Below are positions 5,042 through 7,289 of a stretch of DNA of 7,289 bases, piece after piece. Position numbers and translations under genes: made by a program. The first letter of the stretch is position 1. Each line of letters opens with the position of its first letter. This stretch comes from Microbacteriaceae bacterium (GTDB lineage Bacteria; Actinomycetota; Actinomycetes; Actinomycetales; Microbacteriaceae): the NCBI GenBank assembly GCA_947447385.1, contig CANFKN010000062.1:1-7289 (forward strand), written 5' to 3'. The notes below the pieces were generated by a model. It saw only the letters and a program-made list of their open reading frames with translations. It ran no database searches and was not told the origin of the DNA.

Positions 5042-5170
5042 TCATTCAACAGCTTTTCGATTTAACCTACGCGGTCGCATCATCAAGCGACTTTGGTTGT
5101 ACACAGGTGCGATCAAAGCTGGCAAGAGTTCAGCGATGAGATCCAGTGTGCGAGCCAGTGTGAGCGCAAG
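5042..5170 (-). pseudogene. 42-codon open frame directly after the hipA stop, possible gene remnant
   Basis: Immediately after the hipA TAG, and in the same frame, the minus strand stays open for 42 codons to a TGA (5042-5044). The translation reads like real protein: LALTLARTLDLIAELLPALI, then APVYNQSRLMMRPRRLNRKA. It is an amphipathic helix followed by a basic tail. It has no upstream start codon of its own other than internal TTG, GTG and ATG codons. It may be the C-terminal scrap of a disrupted gene left when hipBA arrived, a stop-codon split of a longer HipA, or chance. I do not recognise the family. Apart from this and the repeats at 4948-5042, the 4918-5170 gap holds nothing I can support. 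Confidence 0.25.
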
Positions 5171-6358
5171 CTAAGAAATTGCCCGAGCCCGTTTCTTTAG
5201 AAACCCGGCAACGTCAATGTTGAGGTGCCTGGCAAATGGCAGGGCTCCCCCAAGAATGTCTTCGGGCAGATTCGACAACACCGCAAGTTGCTTGTCAATC
5301 ACCTTGATTGCCATAACCTCGTTTAGGCCTAACTCGGCGGCAGCGTCTAACAGCAACGCGCGCGACCAACCCTCTGCTTTGCCAGCCAACGGCAACGCCA
5401 TGTTGCGGTCGTCATAAAACCTCGTGCAGAGCAAGTCATAGGCCGGTGAAACCCGCCACTCGCCCGCCTCTGTCATCAAAATCGAAAAGTTTTTGGCGTG
5501 GGCATCACCGTTGCCAATCAACCAGTTGAAAACGAGTTGCCTGAAAAGACTCAGGGCTGCCGCAACCCGTGAAGGGCACCGCTCGATAAGTGCGTTTGCG
5601 ACGTCGAGAAAATCCGAGTTGTATTTTTCACTCGGGTACCGACCCATTACCTGACAACCATCTTCAGCGGCAAGACGAGTGGTTTTGGGGTGGCGATAGA
5701 TTCGGTCGAAGCGTTTTAGGCGCAGTGCATGTTCACCGTTTTTGTCGGTCAGCAGGCTGAAGTCAGCGGTTGCCAAGCCACAGTCGTTAGCTAAGCCAAG
5801 AAAGTAGTGTTCGTTTTCGACGGCGAACGGCGCGGCAGCTGGGTTCAACTTGAGCATGTAGTCGATGCCGGCGGTCTTCGCTGGCGCGCTCATCATTCGG
5901 CTAGAAACCTTGTCTTGCACACCCGGCAGGCCGCTCGCTCGCGAGCCAAAAACATCTTGGCGAATCTGGGCAAAATCGAGATCTTCGCTCTTTGTCGGCA
6001 GCTGCAAAACCTCGCGCTCAAGTTTTGGGTCGGCACCTGGCGCAAGAACCTGCACGTCGCCAATCAGGTCTTCACCTATCTCACGCAATAATCCAACGTC
6101 ATCGTTTAGCGAGGTTTTGATGCGGCTGCGCATTGCTAGCAGCCGCGGCCCTTCGGGCAGCAGCCCGGCAAAGAACGCCGGGGCTGCACCATTCGCCAAG
6201 ACAATCGGCCCGCTGCCTAGCGGCAGGCTCGTGGCGATGGCAGGTTTGCCCAGCGTGATGTAATCGCTCAAGTAGTCGAAGCGCACATTGCCACTCACGT
6301 TGCTAAAGACGGCAGCGAACTCACCTTGTTTATAGATGTGCGCGACGGGTTCAACCAT
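5171..6358 (-). CDS. hipA: HipA-family serine/threonine kinase toxin
   Basis: The 395-aa product is a two-domain HipA kinase, the toxin of a type II toxin-antitoxin module. E. coli HipA arrests translation by phosphorylating glutamyl-tRNA synthetase; the target here is unknown. The N-subdomain is present: ATSLPLGSGPIV (42-53), FFAGLLPEGPRLLAMRSRI (62-80) and GLLREIGEDLIGDVQVL (89-105). The glycine-rich loop is GLPGVQDK (143-150), K170 in YMLKLN fits the ATP lysine, RFDR is at 216-219, and the catalytic loop IGNGDAHAKN (281-290) carries D285 and N290. D308 in SPAYDLL fits the metal-binding aspartate. All core kinase residues therefore look intact. In my alignment with E. coli HipA, the autophosphorylated S150 falls on G143, with S142 one residue earlier. 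ATG 6356-6358 is chosen because it overlaps the hipB stop by 8 bp (ATGGTTGA), coupling translation; the frame opens further upstream only inside hipB. Confidence 0.93.
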   Translation of the reverse strand: MVEPVAHIYKQGEFAAVFSNVSGNVRFDYLSDYITLGKPAIATSLPLGSGPIVLANGAAPAFFAGLLPEGPRLLAMRSRIKTSLNDDVGLLREIGEDLIGDVQVLAPGADPKLEREVLQLPTKSEDLDFAQIRQDVFGSRASGLPGVQDKVSSRMMSAPAKTAGIDYMLKLNPAAAPFAVENEHYFLGLANDCGLATADFSLLTDKNGEHALRLKRFDRIYRHPKTTRLAAEDGCQVMGRYPSEKYNSDFLDVANALIERCPSRVAAALSLFRQLVFNWLIGNGDAHAKNFSILMTEAGEWRVSPAYDLLCTRFYDDRNMALPLAGKAEGWSRALLLDAAAELGLNEVMAIKVIDKQLAVLSNLPEDILGGALPFARHLNIDVAGFLKKRARAIS

Positions 6359-6569
6359 TGCGTTTGACCTCAACGTCAACTTCAAGGCCCAGCACTTCAA
6401 GAATCAGCAACAGGTTTTTAAAGCTGATCGAGGCTTTGCCATTCTCAAGGTCAAAGATCGCTCGTGTCGAGATGCCAGTGGCATCAGACAGATCTGCCTG
6501 CGTTAGACCCAAATCTTTGCGACGCGCGCGAACCACGGCAGCCAAGGCCTCTGGGCTGACAACGAACAT
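6351..6569 (-). CDS. hipB: HipB-type XRE antitoxin and autorepressor
   Basis: The 72-aa protein is a compact HTH_XRE antitoxin: VVRARRKDLGLTQADLSDAT (12-31), recognition helix STRAIFDLENGK (34-45), and SISFKNLLLILEVLGLEVDV (47-66), which ends in the beta strand used by HipB dimers. HipB neutralises HipA by complex formation and represses the shared promoter. The ATG at 6567-6569 is chosen because GAGAGGTGA lies 5-6 nt upstream; a TTG at 6584 would swallow that site and part of an operator. The last codons overlap the hipA start by 8 bp, giving the standard antitoxin-first order. It lacks the long C-terminal tail seen in the other HipB-like protein at 4525-4917. The upstream region has a plausible promoter bracketed by two matching operators, so autoregulation is well supported by sequence. 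Confidence 0.9.
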   Translation of the reverse strand: MFVVSPEALAAVVRARRKDLGLTQADLSDATGISTRAIFDLENGKASISFKNLLLILEVLGLEVDVEVKRNG

Positions 6570-6584
6570 CGATTCACCTCTCAA

Positions 6585-6602
6585 TCAGCGGTTTTTTGCT
6601 GA
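6585..6602. promoter_or_regulatory. hipBA operator O1 (TCAGC-N8-GCTGA)
   Basis: TCAGCGGTTTTTTGCTGA is an 18-bp inverted repeat with 5-bp arms (7 bp, AATCAGC/GCTGATT, counting the flanks 6583-6604) and an 8-bp spacer. It lies 16 bp upstream of hipB, at about the transcription start predicted from the promoter at 6612-6640. It matches O2 at 17 of 18 positions. The known E. coli HipB site, TATCC-N8-GGATA, has the same arm length and spacing. Confidence 0.7.
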
Positions 6603-6611
6603 TTTGAGTCA

Positions 6612-6640
6612 ATCTTAGGTTCGCAAGGGCAAGAAATCAA
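6612..6640 (-). promoter_or_regulatory. hipBA promoter, TTGATT-N17-TAAGAT
   Basis: On the minus strand, TTGATT (6635-6640) and TAAGAT (6612-6617) are separated by exactly 17 bp, and each matches the sigma-70-type consensus at four of six bases. Transcription would start near 6605, giving a leader of about 36 nt. O2 lies immediately upstream of the -35 and O1 at the start point, so bound HipB or HipBA would shut the promoter. Confidence 0.55.
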
Positions 6641-6645
6641 GGTTT

Positions 6646-6663
6646 TCAGCGGTATTTTGCTGA
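6646..6663. promoter_or_regulatory. hipBA operator O2 (TCAGC-N8-GCTGA)
   Basis: TCAGCGGTATTTTGCTGA differs from O1 by one base in the spacer (A for T), and the shared TTT following it extends the match. It starts 61 bp from O1, close to six helical turns, and lies between the lactate dehydrogenase stop and the hipBA -35 box. Confidence 0.7.
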
Positions 6664-6680
6664 TTTCGGCGAATTCTTGG

Positions 6681-7289
6681 CTAGTTAAAACCCAGCGTCT
6701 TGAGGCTGTGAGCAACCGCGGCTGCCGAAGCTTTGAACTTGAGCTTCTCTTCGGCGTTCATCGGCACCTCGATAACGCGTTCGATGCCGCCGGCACCCAA
6801 AACTGTTGGCACCGACAGGGCCACGCCAGAGACTCCGGCATAGTCGTGAAGAACTGAGCTCACGGGCAAGATGGCCTTTTGGTCTTGCAGAATGGCCTCG
6901 ACGATGCGAGCACCTGACAGACCGATGGCATAGTTCGTCGCACCCTTGCCTTCGATTACCTTGTAGGCGGCATTCTTAACATCCATCGCGATTTGTTCTA
7001 GTTCACCAGCCGATAGTGGTGGTTGGTCGACGGGCGCGAAGTCGGCCAGTGGCACAGGGCCGATGCGGCACTGAGACCAGAGCGCGAACTCGCTGTCGCC
7101 GTGTTCGCCGATGATCATGGCGTGAACGCTCGAGGTGGCAACGCCCACACGCTCGGCCAGCAACCAGCGCAAGCGCGATGAGTCGAGCACAGTGCCCGAT
7201 GAAAAGACACGTGAGGCAGGCAACCCGCTGAACTTGACCGCGGCGGTTGCCAGCACATCGCAAGGGTTAGTCACCAAAATGAATACCGC
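6681..7289 (-). CDS. ldh: L-lactate dehydrogenase, C-terminal two thirds (5' end beyond window)
   Basis: The frame is open from the right edge and gives 202 residues, so about 110 N-terminal residues (the NAD-binding Rossmann start) lie outside. It converts pyruvate and NADH to L-lactate in the cytoplasm at the end of glycolysis. VTNPCDVL (6-13) is the NAD-domain end. LDSSRLR (35-41) supplies the catalytic-relay aspartate D36 and substrate arginine R39, GEHGDSE (61-67) the catalytic H63, and KGATNYAIG (115-123) the active-site threonine. R41 and H56 (VHAMIIGEHGD) occupy the positions that bind fructose-1,6-bisphosphate in Bacillus stearothermophilus LDH, so allosteric activation is likely. 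An LDH rather than a malate dehydrogenase is favoured by this set, but the specificity loop (Gln102 region) is not visible. hipBA follows on the same strand with no clear terminator between them. Confidence 0.92.
   Translation of the reverse strand, partial: AVFILVTNPCDVLATAAVKFSGLPASRVFSSGTVLDSSRLRWLLAERVGVATSSVHAMIIGEHGDSEFALWSQCRIGPVPLADFAPVDQPPLSAGELEQIAMDVKNAAYKVIEGKGATNYAIGLSGARIVEAILQDQKAILPVSSVLHDYAGVSGVALSVPTVLGAGGIERVIEVPMNAEEKLKFKASAAAVAHSLKTLGFN

Noticed and set aside
5074..5091. GTCGC-N8-GCGAC inverted repeat, same 5-N8-5 geometry as the hipBA operators
   Set aside because: It is a single copy with an unrelated half-site, over 150 bp from any start, and such 5-bp arms are expected by chance; it also lies within the possible gene remnant.
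5143..5162. Tandem direct repeat of CCAGTGTG with a 12-bp period
   Set aside because: Two short copies only; too small to be a meaningful repeat array and not near a start site.
5807..6263. Plus-strand open frames of 94 and 132 codons opposite hipA
   Set aside because: They are antisense to conserved kinase sequence, and their Ser/Arg-rich translations are typical of shadow frames.
5171..6569. HipBST-type three-gene toxin system
   Set aside because: The N-subdomain that would be the separate HipS protein is fused in the 395-aa HipA, so this is the two-gene hipBA form.
7003..7263. 86-codon alternative minus-strand frame over the lactate dehydrogenase gene
   Set aside because: It is an out-of-frame shadow of the GEHGD-containing LDH reading frame.

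Overview
The window looks like chromosome from a small-genome actinobacterium. It has moderate GC (roughly 52-54% by eye), densely packed genes, few strong Shine-Dalgarno sites, and protein types typical of Microbacteriaceae. A freshwater Luna-type lineage (Rhodoluna/Aquiluna-like) is my best guess, from overall character only; no marker gene is present.

Left part (1-3792), metabolic. On the minus strand, in transcription order, lie an NCS1-family permease, an agmatinase-type ureohydrolase with a complete metal site, and an NTF2-like/DUF4440 protein cut by the window edge. The last two are 2 nt apart and the set reads as an operon. Divergent from the permease, across a 142-bp promoter region carrying inverted repeats, is a cyclase/kynurenine-formamidase-like metal hydrolase. 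Together they suggest uptake of a nitrogen-rich, perhaps cyclic, compound, ring or amide opening, and release of urea from a guanidino group. The substrate cannot be read from the sequence.

Middle (3793-5170), regulatory. A 72-aa XRE/Cro-type regulator (+) and an unrecognised 81-aa protein (-) converge and overlap by 4 bp at their stop codons. Each has upstream a 16-bp inverted repeat of the form GTTGC-N6-GCAAC, which suggests that one regulator controls both. An orphan HipB-like regulator with a basic tail follows. It probably starts at TTG and has two copies of the 12-bp element TTTTCGCAAAAT, in opposite orientation, upstream.

Right part (5171-7289). This holds a two-gene hipBA toxin-antitoxin module (-), with hipB overlapping hipA by 8 bp. 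Its promoter (TTGATT-N17-TAAGAT) is bracketed by two 18-bp operators that differ at one base and have the form TCAGC-N8-GCTGA. That is the same 5-N8-5 geometry as the known E. coli HipB operator, with a different half-site. Upstream, on the same strand, is the C-terminal two thirds of an L-lactate dehydrogenase, cut by the right edge.

The clearest leads are the two self-consistent operator sets (hipBA and the XRE/81-aa pair), the glycine at the autophosphorylated-serine position of HipA, and the permease-ureohydrolase-NTF2/cyclase cluster with its unassigned guanidino substrate.
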